The notes: generated by a model not told the origin, from the sequence alone. Positions 17,395 through 25,863 are shown, counted from the first letter of the stretch. The stretch: DNA of 64,000 bases from Anaerosacchariphilus hominis (GCF_014290175.1 NZ_JACOOR010000002.1:310001-374000), one strand, 5' to 3'. A program made the numbers and translations.

Positions 17395-17655
17395 ATGAAT
17401 AATAAGATGGAAGATTTTCTGACAGCCACAAAGCTGAACGACAAACTGAACGAACTGCTTCATAAAAAAGAAGTAGAAGAGAAGAATAAGAATACCGTAC
17501 TGTGGATTCTGGCCGTGATCGGAGCAGTAGCTGCAGTGGCGGGAATCGCTTATGCGGTATACCGTTTCTTTACGCCGGATTATCTGGATGAGTTCGAGGA
17601 CGATTTCGATGATGATGAGTTTGACGACGATTTCTTTGATGATGAGGAAGAGTAG
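17395..17655 (+). CDS. Small membrane protein with acidic C-terminus
   Basis: The 86-residue hypothetical has a charged N-terminal helix, one transmembrane segment (about residues 38-58) and a tail made almost only of Asp, Glu, Phe and Tyr. An extended -10 (TGA-TATAAT, 17329-17337) lies upstream and a strong terminator follows, so it is a stand-alone gene. No function is recognised. Confidence 0.7.
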   Translation: MNNKMEDFLTATKLNDKLNELLHKKEVEEKNKNTVLWILAVIGAVAAVAGIAYAVYRFFTPDYLDEFEDDFDDDEFDDDFFDDEEE

Positions 17656-17666
17656 GATTTGAGCGA

Positions 17667-17711
17667 AGGACGCCTCAAAACGGAAAAGATGTTTTGAGGC
17701 GTCCTTTTTTA
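17667..17711 (+). terminator. Terminator of the small membrane protein gene
   Basis: A 15-bp perfect stem AGGACGCCTCAAAAC/GTTTTGAGGCGTCCT is followed by TTTTTT, which also begins repeat copy 3. Confidence 0.92.
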
Positions 17712-17876
17712 TGGAATAGGAAATTCCGATAGAATTCCCTATTCCATAAAAGCAAGCAGAGCTTGCAAAGATGCGCACTCGGCGCAGTGGTAGATGGTTG
17801 CCAAGACAACCGCGCCTCGGCGCGAGAATGTGCCAACGGCACATTTATTTTTATGGAATAGGAAATTTGCAAAAGG
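17706..17876 (+). repeat. Dispersed hairpin-rich repeat, copy 3
   Basis: The 5' hairpin (ATGGAATAGGAAATTC and its complement, 17711-17755) is followed by the short hairpin GCAAGC/GCTTGC and the 76-bp core (17770-17845) that is 73/76 identical to copy 1. The copy ends with a second partial ATGGAATAGGAAATT arm. The following gene's ribosome site starts directly at its edge. Confidence 0.85.
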
Positions 17877-17887
17877 AGAAAAAAGAA

Positions 17888-18286
17888 ATGAAAAAACAAC
17901 GCAATCCTCTGGGCCAGTTTGTGATCGGAATGGTGATGCTGGCGGCAGGACTTTATTGGTTTATGTCCAATGTAACGGTGATGACCCATTTCGGATTCCA
18001 GATCTGGAACTTCAGGATAGGAGCAGGCCTGATCGTGGTTCCCTTTATCGCGGGAATTATCTGGCTGTTTCTGAATGTGGATTCCTTTGGGGCCAAGCTT
18101 CTGACGGTGCTGGGGCTGGTGATTATCCTGGCATCCATCATTTCCAATATTCAGTTCATGTTCCGGGCCACCAGCATGTATGTGTATCTGATTATGCTGA
18201 TATTGATTTTCGGCGGCGCGGCCCTGGTGGGCCAGGTGCTGTTCCGGTGGCCGAAGGATGAGGACAGGGACAAGAAGAAAAAGTAG
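17888..18286 (+). CDS. Small multi-pass membrane protein
   Basis: The 132-residue protein has about four hydrophobic helices and a Lys/Asp-rich C-terminus. The ATG at 17888 follows AAAAGGAG; the longer frame upstream runs back through the dispersed repeat. It lies 36 nt before rlmD and may share its transcript. The function is unknown. Confidence 0.72.
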   Translation: MKKQRNPLGQFVIGMVMLAAGLYWFMSNVTVMTHFGFQIWNFRIGAGLIVVPFIAGIIWLFLNVDSFGAKLLTVLGLVIILASIISNIQFMFRATSMYVYLIMLILIFGGAALVGQVLFRWPKDEDRDKKKK

Positions 18287-18322
18287 AGAAGAAGGATAGG
18301 ATAGATAAGATAGAGGAAGATT

Positions 18323-19984
18323 ATGAAAAAAGGTGAAGTATACGAGGGCATCGTAGAGAAAACAGAATTTCCCAATAAGGGAATCGTGCAGATAGAGGAG
18401 CACCGGGTGGCGGTGAAGAATACCCTGCCGGGGCAAAAAGTATGTTTCCGGCTGAAAAAGGTACGAAAGGGCGTGGGCGAAGGCCAGCTTCTGGAGGTAC
18501 TGGAGCCTGCGGCCAATGAGATTACGCCGGAATGTCCCCATTTCGCAGACTGTGGCGGCTGTACCTGGCAGAATTTGTCCTACGAAGAGCAGCGTCTGCT
18601 GAAGGAAGGACAGCTGAAGAAGCTTCTGGACGGCGCGGTAACCACTCCCTATGTGTTTGAGGGTGTGAAAGACAGCCCCCGGCAGATGGAGTACCGCAAT
18701 AAGATGGAGTTCTCCTTTGGAGATGAGGAAAAGGACGGTCCTTTGGCCCTTGGCATGCACAAGAGAGGCAGCTTTTACGATATCGTGACAGCGGATCAGT
18801 GTCGGATCGTGGACGAAGATTTCCGGAAAATTCTGACCTGCGTGCTGAAGCATTTTGAAAAGAAGGGACTGCCTTTTTACCACAGACTGCGTCATATGGG
18901 GTATCTTCGTCATCTGCTGGTACGGAAAGCCGCGAACACCGGAGAGATTCTGGTGGACCTGATTACCACCACCCAGCACCTCAGAGAGGACGGCGGCGAT
19001 TACAGTGCCTTGGCGGCGGACGAGTCCTGGGAGGAAGAGCTGCGTGCGCTTTCGTTGGAGGGCGAGATCGTGGGTATACTCCATACCTATAATGACAGTT
19101 TGGCAGATGTGGTGCAGAACGACCGGACCGAGCTTCTGTATGGACGGGATTATTTCTACGAGGAGCTTCTGGGGCTTCGGTTTAAGATTTCCCCCTTCTC
19201 CTTCTTCCAGACCAACTCCCTGGGTGCTGAGCTGCTTTACGAGACTGCTCGAAGCTACATCGGAGAGACAAAAGATCGCGTGATCTTCGACCTCTACAGC
19301 GGCACCGGCACCATCGCCCAGATGCTGGCCCCGGTGGCCAAAAAGGTAGTAGGTGTGGAGATTGTGGAAGAAGCAGTGGAGGCCGCAAAGGTCAATGCGG
19401 AACTGAACGGCCTTACCAACTGCTCCTTCATCGCAGGCGACGTGCTGAAGGTCATCGACGGGCTGACGGACAAGCCGGACCTCATCGTCCTGGATCCGCC
19501 CCGTGACGGCATCCACCCCAAGGCGCTGCAGAAGATCATTGATTTCGGCGTAAACCGGATTGTCTATATCAGCTGTAAGCCCACCAGTCTGACGCGTGAT
19601 CTGGAGCTTCTGCAGGGCAGAGGCTACCGGGTGGAGAAGTGCGTGGGCGTGGATATGTTCCCGTTTACGGGGAATGTGGAGACGGTTGTTCTTTTGTCCC
19701 AACAAAAACCAGATGACACGATAGAGATCGACTTAGACTTAGATGAGCTGGATGCAACCAGTGCAGAGACGAAAGCGACCTATCAGGAAATCAAAGATTA
19801 TGTGCTGAAAGAATTTGGCTTGAAGGTTTCAAATTTATATATTTCTCAAATCAAAAGGAAATGTGGAATTGAAGTAGGAGAGAACTATAATCTGCCAAAG
19901 ACAGAAAATCCAAAAGTGCCACAGTGTCCGAAAGAGAAAGAAGATGCTATCAAGGCTGCCCTGAAATATTTTGCGATGATTTAA
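18323..19984 (+). CDS. rlmD: 23S rRNA (uracil-1939-C5)-methyltransferase RlmD with element-derived C-terminal tail
   Basis: The enzyme methylates U1939 (E. coli numbering) of 23S rRNA. It shows an N-terminal TRAM-like domain, the Fe-S cysteines C71, C77 and C80 (CPHFADCGGC), the methyltransferase motif LDPPRDG, and the catalytic Cys in YISCKPTSL. The core ends near residue 452 (GNVETVVLLS). The last 100 or so residues have AT-rich codons and are related to the tail of the recombinase at 44023. They therefore come from the integrated element and replace the native 3' end. The catalytic part is intact. Confidence 0.93.
   Translation: MKKGEVYEGIVEKTEFPNKGIVQIEEHRVAVKNTLPGQKVCFRLKKVRKGVGEGQLLEVLEPAANEITPECPHFADCGGCTWQNLSYEEQRLLKEGQLKKLLDGAVTTPYVFEGVKDSPRQMEYRNKMEFSFGDEEKDGPLALGMHKRGSFYDIVTADQCRIVDEDFRKILTCVLKHFEKKGLPFYHRLRHMGYLRHLLVRKAANTGEILVDLITTTQHLREDGGDYSALAADESWEEELRALSLEGEIVGILHTYNDSLADVVQNDRTELLYGRDYFYEELLGLRFKISPFSFFQTNSLGAELLYETARSYIGETKDRVIFDLYSGTGTIAQMLAPVAKKVVGVEIVEEAVEAAKVNAELNGLTNCSFIAGDVLKVIDGLTDKPDLIVLDPPRDGIHPKALQKIIDFGVNRIVYISCKPTSLTRDLELLQGRGYRVEKCVGVDMFPFTGNVETVVLLSQQKPDDTIEIDLDLDELDATSAETKATYQEIKDYVLKEFGLKVSNLYISQIKRKCGIEVGENYNLPKTENPKVPQCPKEKEDAIKAALKYFAMI
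19676..19700 (+). other. Attachment site (left junction) at the rlmD 3' end
   Basis: GAGACGGT at 19679-19686 is shared with the recombinase 3' end (45673-45680) and the orphan tail (49330-49337). The codons encode VETVVLLS in rlmD and in both downstream tails. Base composition changes from GC-rich to AT-rich at this point. Confidence 0.75.
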
Positions 19985-20015
19985 GGATATCGCTGATTTC
20001 AAGGAGGAATAACAC

Positions 20016-20387
20016 ATGAAAAGCACATTTGAAAAAATGGGTGGAACCTACACACTGGGAGCAGACGGAATTTACTATCCGAATCTTGTCAGTACAGATG
20101 AAGAACCGCATTATGGAAAATATGGAATAATGCGGAAAACGTATCTGAAAGAGCATTGTCCGGCAATGTATTCACTGTATATGTTGGAAGACAGACTGGT
20201 GGAACATCTGAATCTTGTGGATGATGAAGCGCAGGAGAGAATGGAAGTTCTGGTGCATCAGATGATGGAGAGGCAGGGCATTACGGAAGAAATGAAAGCT
20301 CGTGACCAGATGGAATGGGTTAGGGCGGTAAATGGTATTCGTAATATGGCAGAAGAGATTGTGTTAAAAGAATTGATTTACAGGTAA
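20016..20387 (+). CDS. TnpV-like transposon protein
   Basis: The 123-residue protein resembles TnpV, a small protein of unknown function found near the ends of Tn4451-type and other serine-recombinase elements. AAGGAGGAAT precedes the ATG. It is the first gene inside the element, 31 nt after the rlmD stop. A 16-residue remnant of a second tnpV 3' end lies at 28889-28939. Confidence 0.7.
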   Translation: MKSTFEKMGGTYTLGADGIYYPNLVSTDEEPHYGKYGIMRKTYLKEHCPAMYSLYMLEDRLVEHLNLVDDEAQERMEVLVHQMMERQGITEEMKARDQMEWVRAVNGIRNMAEEIVLKELIYR

Positions 20388-20393
20388 ATAAAG

Positions 20394-20432
20394 AGCTGAA
20401 CAGGTAGGAAGAAAACTCCTATTTGTTCAGCT
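20394..20432 (+). terminator. Terminator-like hairpin after tnpV
   Basis: The stem AGCTGAACAGGTAGGA pairs with TCCTATTTGTTCAGCT, one G-U, 7-nt loop. The T tract is weak. From here to 20709 I see no gene or other clear feature. Confidence 0.65.
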
Positions 20433-20709
20433 TCTGCATTTGTAAGGGTTCAAAGAAGAATCAAATTACAATTCCATATCAGGTGACCATTTCTAAGTTC
20501 CGGAAGGTTGTTTTTTTCTGCCATGGTTATAAGTTACACAGATTTAATTACTTCATAGTATGGCTTAAAAAATATCCGAATATAACTTCACAGAAATAAT
20601 TATAATGGGGAGATTATTTGATATATTTGTGCTAATATTCTGCAATTCTACTGCTAGTCGATTGATTTATGCGTACTCCCATTATAATATGTGTGCAGGA
20701 GGTGGATGT

Positions 20710-20865
20710 ATGTATCAAATTAGTAATGAAAAATTCGGTTTATTTGTAACCGAATTAAGAAAGAAAAAGAATTTAACTCAAAAGGATTTGGCTGAAAAAT
20801 TATATGTATCAGATAAAACGGTCAGCAAATGGGAACGTGGAGTTTCCCCAACAAAAGGATATTAG
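20710..20865 (+). pseudogene. XRE-family regulator, 5' fragment split by the nested element
   Basis: After GCAGGAGGTGG the ATG at 20710 opens an XRE helix-turn-helix (LTQKDLAEKLYVSDKTVSKW). It follows the family to ERGVS and then diverges and stops. The missing continuation (PNVVLLIPIADILDVTVTEL) is found 7.3 kb away at 28212. The gene was therefore interrupted by insertion near 20850. Confidence 0.85.
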
Positions 20866-20997
20866 AAACAATCCATGAAACACCTGCTTGCGTTAAAGGA
20901 ATTACAATAGAATACTATATTTTTTAACATGCATTTCTATATTGATTTGCATGTTTTTAATTTCAAAAGAAAATTTAAAACAAACACTATATAACAC

Positions 20998-21040
20998 TTG
21001 ACAACAGTTTGTAACTGTTATATACTGTTATCAAGAAAAG
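20998..21040 (+). promoter_or_regulatory. Promoter and probable operator of the GntR-ABC operon
   Basis: TTGACA (20998-21003), 17 nt and TATACT (21021-21026) form a strong promoter. The spacer holds the inverted repeat AACAGT-TTGTA-ACTGTT, and a further ACTGTT half lies just after the -10. This fits autorepression by the downstream YtrA-type regulator. Confidence 0.75.
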
Positions 21041-21057
21041 AAGGAAGGATATAAAGA

Positions 21058-21429
21058 ATGAAAATTATAATCAATACTTCCCTAATGGTTCCCATATATG
21101 AACAGATTGTTGACCAGATTAAAATGCTCATACGCAACGGGGAACTAAAGGAAAACGACAATCTTCCATCTGTCCGTACACTTTCTAAGGAACTAAAAAT
21201 AAGTGCTTTAACTGTAAAAAAAGCTTACGACAATTTGGAAAGTGAGGGTTTTACGGTTACAGTACATGGAAAAGGCACTTATGTAGCGGCTACAAATACA
21301 GAACTGCTTTTGGAAGAACAGAAAAAAGAATTGGAAGCGGATTTGGAGCAGGCTATCCAAAAAGGCAGACGATGTGGTATTAGTGATGAAGATATAAAAA
21401 GTTTATTTGAGTTGATATTGGAGGGCTGA
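21058..21429 (+). CDS. GntR-family regulator, YtrA subfamily
   Basis: The 123-residue protein has a winged helix with the signature VPIYEQIVDQIKMLIRNGEL and LPSVRTLSKEL, and only a short helical C-terminal part of about 45 residues. That is typical of YtrA regulators, which sit in front of and repress ABC transporter operons. The ABC ATPase starts 3 nt after its stop codon. Confidence 0.88.
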   Translation: MKIIINTSLMVPIYEQIVDQIKMLIRNGELKENDNLPSVRTLSKELKISALTVKKAYDNLESEGFTVTVHGKGTYVAATNTELLLEEQKKELEADLEQAIQKGRRCGISDEDIKSLFELILEG

Positions 21430-21432
21430 TGT

Positions 21433-22284
21433 ATGTTAAAAATTGAACACTTGAAAAAGCATTATGATAATTTTTCTCTTGATTGTTCATTAGAGCTTAT
21501 GTCTGGATGTGTAACAGGCTTGATTGGACAAAATGGTGCTGGAAAAAGCACAACATTTAAGGCGATATTAGGTTTGATTTCAACTGACGGCGGAAATATT
21601 ACCATACTTGGAAAGGACAGAAAAGACTTCACAGCAAAAGATAAAGAGGAATTGGGTGTAGTGTTGTCGGATTCTGGTTTTAGTGGGTATCTGAAGATAA
21701 AAGATATTATCCCTATATTGCAGAATATGTACTCAAAATTCGACAAATCACTATTTATAGAACAGGTACAGAAATTTCAACTACCTATGAATAAACAGAT
21801 AAAAGAATTTTCAACAGGAATGAAAGCAAAATTAAAAGTGCTGGTTGCAATTTCACACAATGCAAAACTGCTGATACTGGATGAACCGACAGCAGGTTTA
21901 GATGTAATCGCAAGAGACGAATTGCTTGAAATGTTAAGAGAATTTCTGGAAAAAGATGAAGAACGCTCCATTTTAATCAGCTCTCATATATCCAGTGATT
22001 TGGAGTCGCTATGTGATGACCTTTATATGATACATGACGGAAAAATTATTCTGCATGAAGATACGGACGTTCTTCTTAGTGACTATGCTTTATTAAAAGT
22101 AGACGCAGAACAATACAGCAAGCTGGATAAACAGTTTATATTGCGTTCCAAAAAAGAAACATATGGATATAGCTGTCTGACAAATCAGAAACAGTATTAT
22201 ATGGAGAATTATCCTAAAATTGCCATTGAAAAAGGTACAATAGATGAAGTCATTACCATGATGATAAGGGGGACAGAACAATGA
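21433..22284 (+). CDS. ABC transporter ATP-binding protein
   Basis: The 283-residue ATPase shows Walker A GQNGAGKST (about residues 32-40), the signature ending FSTGMKAKLKV and Walker B LLILDEPTAGLD. The C-terminal extension is as in BcrA/YtrB-type exporters. It overlaps the permease start by 4 nt. The substrate is unknown; YtrA-linked exporters often respond to cell-envelope-active compounds. Confidence 0.9.
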   Translation: MLKIEHLKKHYDNFSLDCSLELMSGCVTGLIGQNGAGKSTTFKAILGLISTDGGNITILGKDRKDFTAKDKEELGVVLSDSGFSGYLKIKDIIPILQNMYSKFDKSLFIEQVQKFQLPMNKQIKEFSTGMKAKLKVLVAISHNAKLLILDEPTAGLDVIARDELLEMLREFLEKDEERSILISSHISSDLESLCDDLYMIHDGKIILHEDTDVLLSDYALLKVDAEQYSKLDKQFILRSKKETYGYSCLTNQKQYYMENYPKIAIEKGTIDEVITMMIRGTEQ

Positions 22285-22937
22285 AAGGTTTGTTCGTAAA
22301 AGATTTGAAATTGATGATGTTACAGAAAAATTTTCTGTTGCTCATTTTGGCGATTGTAATCGGAATGATGATATTTACTGATGATGTGATATTCCCATTA
22401 GGTTTTCTGAGTTTCATTGTATCACTTTTTACAGTAAGCACAATCAGTTATGATGATTTTGATAATGGAAATGCGTTTCTGTTTACATTACCTATTACAC
22501 GTAATCATTATGTGAGTGAAAAATACTTTCTTGGTCTATTATTGGGGTGTATGGCTTGGGTTTTGGCAACTGTTTTAGGAATAATTACAACTGTATTGAA
22601 AGATACATTACCTATTACAGACTTAGTACAGAGTTCATTGATGATTTTACCTATTATGATTGTCGTTCAAGCAATCATGCTTCCTTTTCAGATAAAATTC
22701 GGTGGAGATAAAGGAAGAATTGCTATGATTGGTGCATTTGGCGGTCTGGCAGTAATCACTCTCGTTATCGTGAAAGGAGCAGAAGCCATTTTCAATATTG
22801 ATTTAGTTAGTCTGTTAGATAATTTGCCAACTGTAAGCATGGGAGTTCTTATCGCTATTGCAATTATTATCGCTTTGTTGATGTTATTGGTTTCAATGAA
22901 AATCAGTTTGTCAATTATGAACAAAAAAGAATTTTAA
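22281..22937 (+). CDS. ABC-2 type transporter permease
   Basis: The 218-residue protein has about six hydrophobic helices and resembles the ABC-2 permeases paired with YtrB-like ATPases. It overlaps the ATPase gene by ATGA. It probably forms an exporter with the ATPase; the substrate cannot be inferred. Confidence 0.85.
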   Translation: MKGLFVKDLKLMMLQKNFLLLILAIVIGMMIFTDDVIFPLGFLSFIVSLFTVSTISYDDFDNGNAFLFTLPITRNHYVSEKYFLGLLLGCMAWVLATVLGIITTVLKDTLPITDLVQSSLMILPIMIVVQAIMLPFQIKFGGDKGRIAMIGAFGGLAVITLVIVKGAEAIFNIDLVSLLDNLPTVSMGVLIAIAIIIALLMLLVSMKISLSIMNKKEF

Positions 22938-22951
22938 AAAGGAGCAATCAT

Positions 22952-23065
22952 ATGGACTTTACAATATTGGCTGTTGTACTACTGCTGTGCGGTGGTATTC
23001 CTTTAAGGAATAAGATATATAAGGAACGCAAAAAGAAAAAAGAGGATAAAAAGAAAGGTATATAA
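22952..23065 (+). CDS. Very small membrane peptide
   Basis: After AAAGGAGCAATCAT an ATG opens a 37-codon frame with one hydrophobic stretch (ILAVVLLLCGG) and a Lys-rich tail. It sits 14 nt behind the permease. It may be a transporter-associated peptide; coding status rests on the good ribosome site and operon position. Confidence 0.5.
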   Translation: MDFTILAVVLLLCGGIPLRNKIYKERKKKKEDKKKGI

Positions 23066-23078
23066 AGTGGGTGATTTC

Positions 23079-23153
23079 ATGGATAGTATTTTATGTGTTC
23101 TTGCCTTGATTGTATTTGCATATTGGTTTTTTATCAAACGTAACAAAAAATAA
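23079..23153 (+). CDS. Very small membrane peptide (24 residues)
   Basis: A 24-codon frame (start MDSILCVLALIVFAYW) is a single transmembrane segment with a basic end. It is preceded by GTGGGTGAT and located between the 37-residue peptide and the zinc-ribbon ORF in the same direction. Confidence 0.4.
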   Translation: MDSILCVLALIVFAYWFFIKRNKK

Positions 23154-23176
23154 TTGCTGTTGTGAGGAGAATATAA

Positions 23177-23398
23177 ATGAAAAATACTAAATCATGTCCT
23201 AAATGTGGCTCAACCGATATTGTTCGTATTCCAGATAACCCTAACCGCCATGCCAGCGGAAATAATATTTACACAAGCACTTATACGCTATTTGGGAAAA
23301 TCCCTGTAATACGTTATGTTTGTTGTTCATGTGGATATGCAGAAAATTGGGTTGAAAACGAAGAAGAATTAGAAGAAATTAGAAAAACATTTAGATAA
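23177..23398 (+). CDS. Small zinc-ribbon protein
   Basis: The 73-residue protein has two Cys pairs (CPKCG near residue 7 and CCSCG near residue 51) predicted to bind one zinc ion. RBS GTGAGGAG precedes the ATG. It is a hypothetical accessory gene of the nested element. Confidence 0.65.
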   Translation: MKNTKSCPKCGSTDIVRIPDNPNRHASGNNIYTSTYTLFGKIPVIRYVCCSCGYAENWVENEEELEEIRKTFR

Positions 23399-23414
23399 TT
23401 GAAAGGCGGTATTG

Positions 23415-23606
23415 ATGATTATGAAAGAATATAAGTATGTAGAAGTGAAATTTGAGGCAAAAGGTGTGCTATTCCATTCTGCTTCTGAACCAAAAGAAAT
23501 AATCAACAAATATGCTAAAGAGGGATATTCTTATGTTGGTTTTATTCCTACTTTAATAGATGCACATGGCGGTTTTAGAAGAATTGATTTGATATTTGAA
23601 AAATAA
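23415..23606 (+). CDS. DUF4177-like small protein
   Basis: A 63-residue protein with the pattern EYKYVEV...I..YAKEGYSYVGF typical of DUF4177. GGCGG at 23405-23409 is best spaced for the ATG at 23415; a second ATG is at 23421. The function is unknown. Confidence 0.6.
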   Translation: MIMKEYKYVEVKFEAKGVLFHSASEPKEIINKYAKEGYSYVGFIPTLIDAHGGFRRIDLIFEK

Positions 23607-23629
23607 TCTTTAAAAGCGCAGGTGATACT

Positions 23630-24072
23630 ATGGGAAGATATTAGTAGCAGAATTTTGGGATAATGAAGAACATTATTTCCAGCAAACAGTTGAATGGCTA
23701 TCGAAAAAGATATGTACCACTCCTGCTTATATACAACAAGACAGGACAGATTTTATAATCAATCCTTTTACTCGTACTGTATCAAACAAAACAGGCAATA
23801 TCATACAGCTTACAGCAAAAGAGTTTGATTTACTTTATTTTCTCATTTCTCATAAGGAGCAGGTTTTTACCAAAGAACAGATTTATGAAAATGTATGGGG
23901 ATATGACTATCCGGCAGACCCTAATAATCTGACTTCATTCATACGAAAATTAAGAAAGAAGATTGAGCCGGAGCCGGACAGACCACGCTATATCGTCACT
24001 GTCAGAGGTGTTGGATATAAGTACACGGAAAATGAGGAAATGGTAGGCAAGACAGCAACACCGCCGGAGTGA
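23630..24072 (+). pseudogene. OmpR/PhoB-type DNA-binding protein, degenerate
   Basis: From about 23632 an open frame encodes an N-terminal stretch not resembling a full receiver domain, then a complete winged-helix effector domain (LTAKEFDLLYFLISHKEQVF to VRGVGYKYTENEE). The ATG at 23630 is one base out of frame and reads into TAG after four codons. A single lost base would explain this. No partner kinase is adjacent. Confidence 0.65.
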
Positions 24073-24173
24073 TCCAGACGTGGTGGCGGTCGTAAGACAT
24101 CAAGCCATGCCAGTTTTGCTGGCAAACGGCTGGTTCACTCTGACGGTGGGGCGAGCGTCAGCGAGCCATAAAG

Positions 24174-24196
24174 CCCCCGTTATCTAACAGGGGGGT
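24174..24196 (+). other. Probable oriT of the MobT relaxase
   Basis: An inverted repeat CCCCC-GTTATCTAACA-GGGGG followed by GT closely resembles the ICEBs1/Tn916-type oriT, where CCCCC...CTAACAGGGGGGT spans the nick site of Rep_trans relaxases. It lies 200 nt upstream of the MobT-like gene. The remainder of 24073-24397 contains other short inverted repeats and no gene. Confidence 0.75.
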
Positions 24197-24397
24197 ACTA
24201 TTACAAAAGACAAGAGAAAAAATAAATACAAAACTGCTGATATGCAACGATTTATAAGGTTATAAGAACTTATTTCACTTCACACCATATTCTTTTTACC
24301 CGACAGGTCTAAAATAGCATATCAATAGAAAATAAATATAAGATACAAGGTGTATGCTCCTATGAGTATATGCCTTTTTTGATTGGAGGAATGAAGC

Positions 24398-25564
24398 ATG
24401 AATGATATAGAATTTATTGAAACATTAAAGCAAAAGAGAAATGCCTGTGATTATTCTCAATCACGACTGGCACAGGAATTGCAAATTAGCAGGCAGAACT
24501 TAAATGAAATTGAAAACGGAAAAACAAAAGCCAGTAAAGAAATGAAACATATACTTTTACATTATCTTGATTATTGTAATTGTACACAGCCTTTCACTTT
24601 AACGATTGACTATCTGCGTGTTCGTTTTCCTACCACAGACGCATTGGAAATTATAAAAAATGTACTGGCAATGAAAAGCGAATATTTTATACATGAAGAT
24701 TACGGAATGTTTGGTTATGAAGAACAGTATATCTATGGGGATATTAGTGTAAATGCTTCTAAAGATAGTTCTATGGGTGTTTTATTGGAATTAAGAGGTA
24801 TGGGGTGTCGAAACTTGGAATATGTTTTACAGGCAAGAGGGATAGACTGGTATTACTTTTTAAGCAGTTGTATAGATTATCAAGGTGTTTTTAAACGCAT
24901 AGATTTGGCGGTCAATGATATGGGCGGATTGCTGGATATAGAAATTCTAAGAGAACGTTATTATGCCAACAAGGTATGGAAACGTTCAAGAACCCATGAA
25001 GCAGTAGACAGCGGAAAATTATCGGGTACACATGGAGATACTGCAAAAACTTTTTATATCGGTTCAAAGAATAGTTCTATTTACTTTTGCTTGTATGAAA
25101 AAGAAAAGGAACAAAAAAGCAAAGGTATAAAAACAGACATTAAGAACCGATTTGAAATTCGTTTAAAAAGTGGAAAAGCAGAACAAACGATAGAACAACT
25201 TGTTTTTTCAAGAAATCCCGAACAGACCATAGCAAGCCTTATCCTCACACAGATAGATTTTCCCGTTTATATTTTATGGGATATATTTTTAGATAATGTA
25301 ACGACTTCACTTCCGTTTATTATGACGCCTGTTGCTGTCAATATGGATAAAACAAAACGTTGGTTAGAAAGACAGGTCATGCCCTCTTTATTGATGATAA
25401 AAGAGATTGAAAAGCAAACAGGAGCAAATTATCTGGAAGAAATCGACAGACATACAAGACTAACAGAAAAGCAGGAATTAAAAATTAAACAAATGACAAC
25501 AGACATAGCAGATATGATTGAGAAAGATACCGCTGTTCCACAAGGGAATGACGGTATTTTTTAA
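24398..25564 (+). CDS. MobT-type relaxase (Rep_trans family)
   Basis: The 388-residue protein combines an N-terminal XRE helix-turn-helix (QSRLAQELQISRQNLNEIENG) with a Rep_trans nicking domain (TIDYLRVRFPT; DWYYFLSSCIDYQG; FKRIDLAVND). This is the layout of Tn916 Orf20/MobT and ICEBs1 NicK. Such proteins nick oriT and also start rolling-circle replication of the excised circle. RBS TTGGAGGAATG precedes the start. Confidence 0.85.
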   Translation: MNDIEFIETLKQKRNACDYSQSRLAQELQISRQNLNEIENGKTKASKEMKHILLHYLDYCNCTQPFTLTIDYLRVRFPTTDALEIIKNVLAMKSEYFIHEDYGMFGYEEQYIYGDISVNASKDSSMGVLLELRGMGCRNLEYVLQARGIDWYYFLSSCIDYQGVFKRIDLAVNDMGGLLDIEILRERYYANKVWKRSRTHEAVDSGKLSGTHGDTAKTFYIGSKNSSIYFCLYEKEKEQKSKGIKTDIKNRFEIRLKSGKAEQTIEQLVFSRNPEQTIASLILTQIDFPVYILWDIFLDNVTTSLPFIMTPVAVNMDKTKRWLERQVMPSLLMIKEIEKQTGANYLEEIDRHTRLTEKQELKIKQMTTDIADMIEKDTAVPQGNDGIF

Positions 25565-25669
25565 TTTCTTCAAAAAATCTGCAACAAAACGGCTACTTGC
25601 GTACAGATATGGTGCGAGGAAAGGAAATCTAACTTTTTTTCAAAACTACTCATTAAATCGAGGTTTCCA

Positions 25670-25863
25670 TTCCCTATATGGAGTGAAAGAAGAAAATATT
25701 TTCATTCTCAACTTAACCTTTGGCAGTTGCCGTTCCCTATATGGAGCAAAGAAAATCTTTCATTCCATAGTTGGCAATAACGGTGTTGCATGGGTAGTTA
25801 GGGTATGAAAAGAAGTTTTTTCATCAGCAACTTAGCAGAATGACACTTTCTTTCCCTATATGG
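25670..25863 (+). repeat. Three spaced copies of TTCCCTATATGG
   Basis: The 12-mer occurs at 25670-25681, 25733-25744 and 25852-25863 (spacings 63 and 119 nt) in a 650-nt gene-poor stretch behind the relaxase. Copies 1 and 2 are each followed by AG. They could be binding sites for the relaxase or recombinase, or for a replication protein. No gene is convincing between 25565 and 26218. Confidence 0.6.

Noticed and set aside
17771..17887. Upstream extension of the small membrane protein gene at 17888
   Set aside because: The extra residues are encoded by repeat copy 3, and AAAAGGAG is correctly placed for 17888.
25670..25863. CRISPR array from the repeated TTCCCTATATGG
   Set aside because: Repeats are only 12 nt, spacing is uneven, and no cas genes are present.
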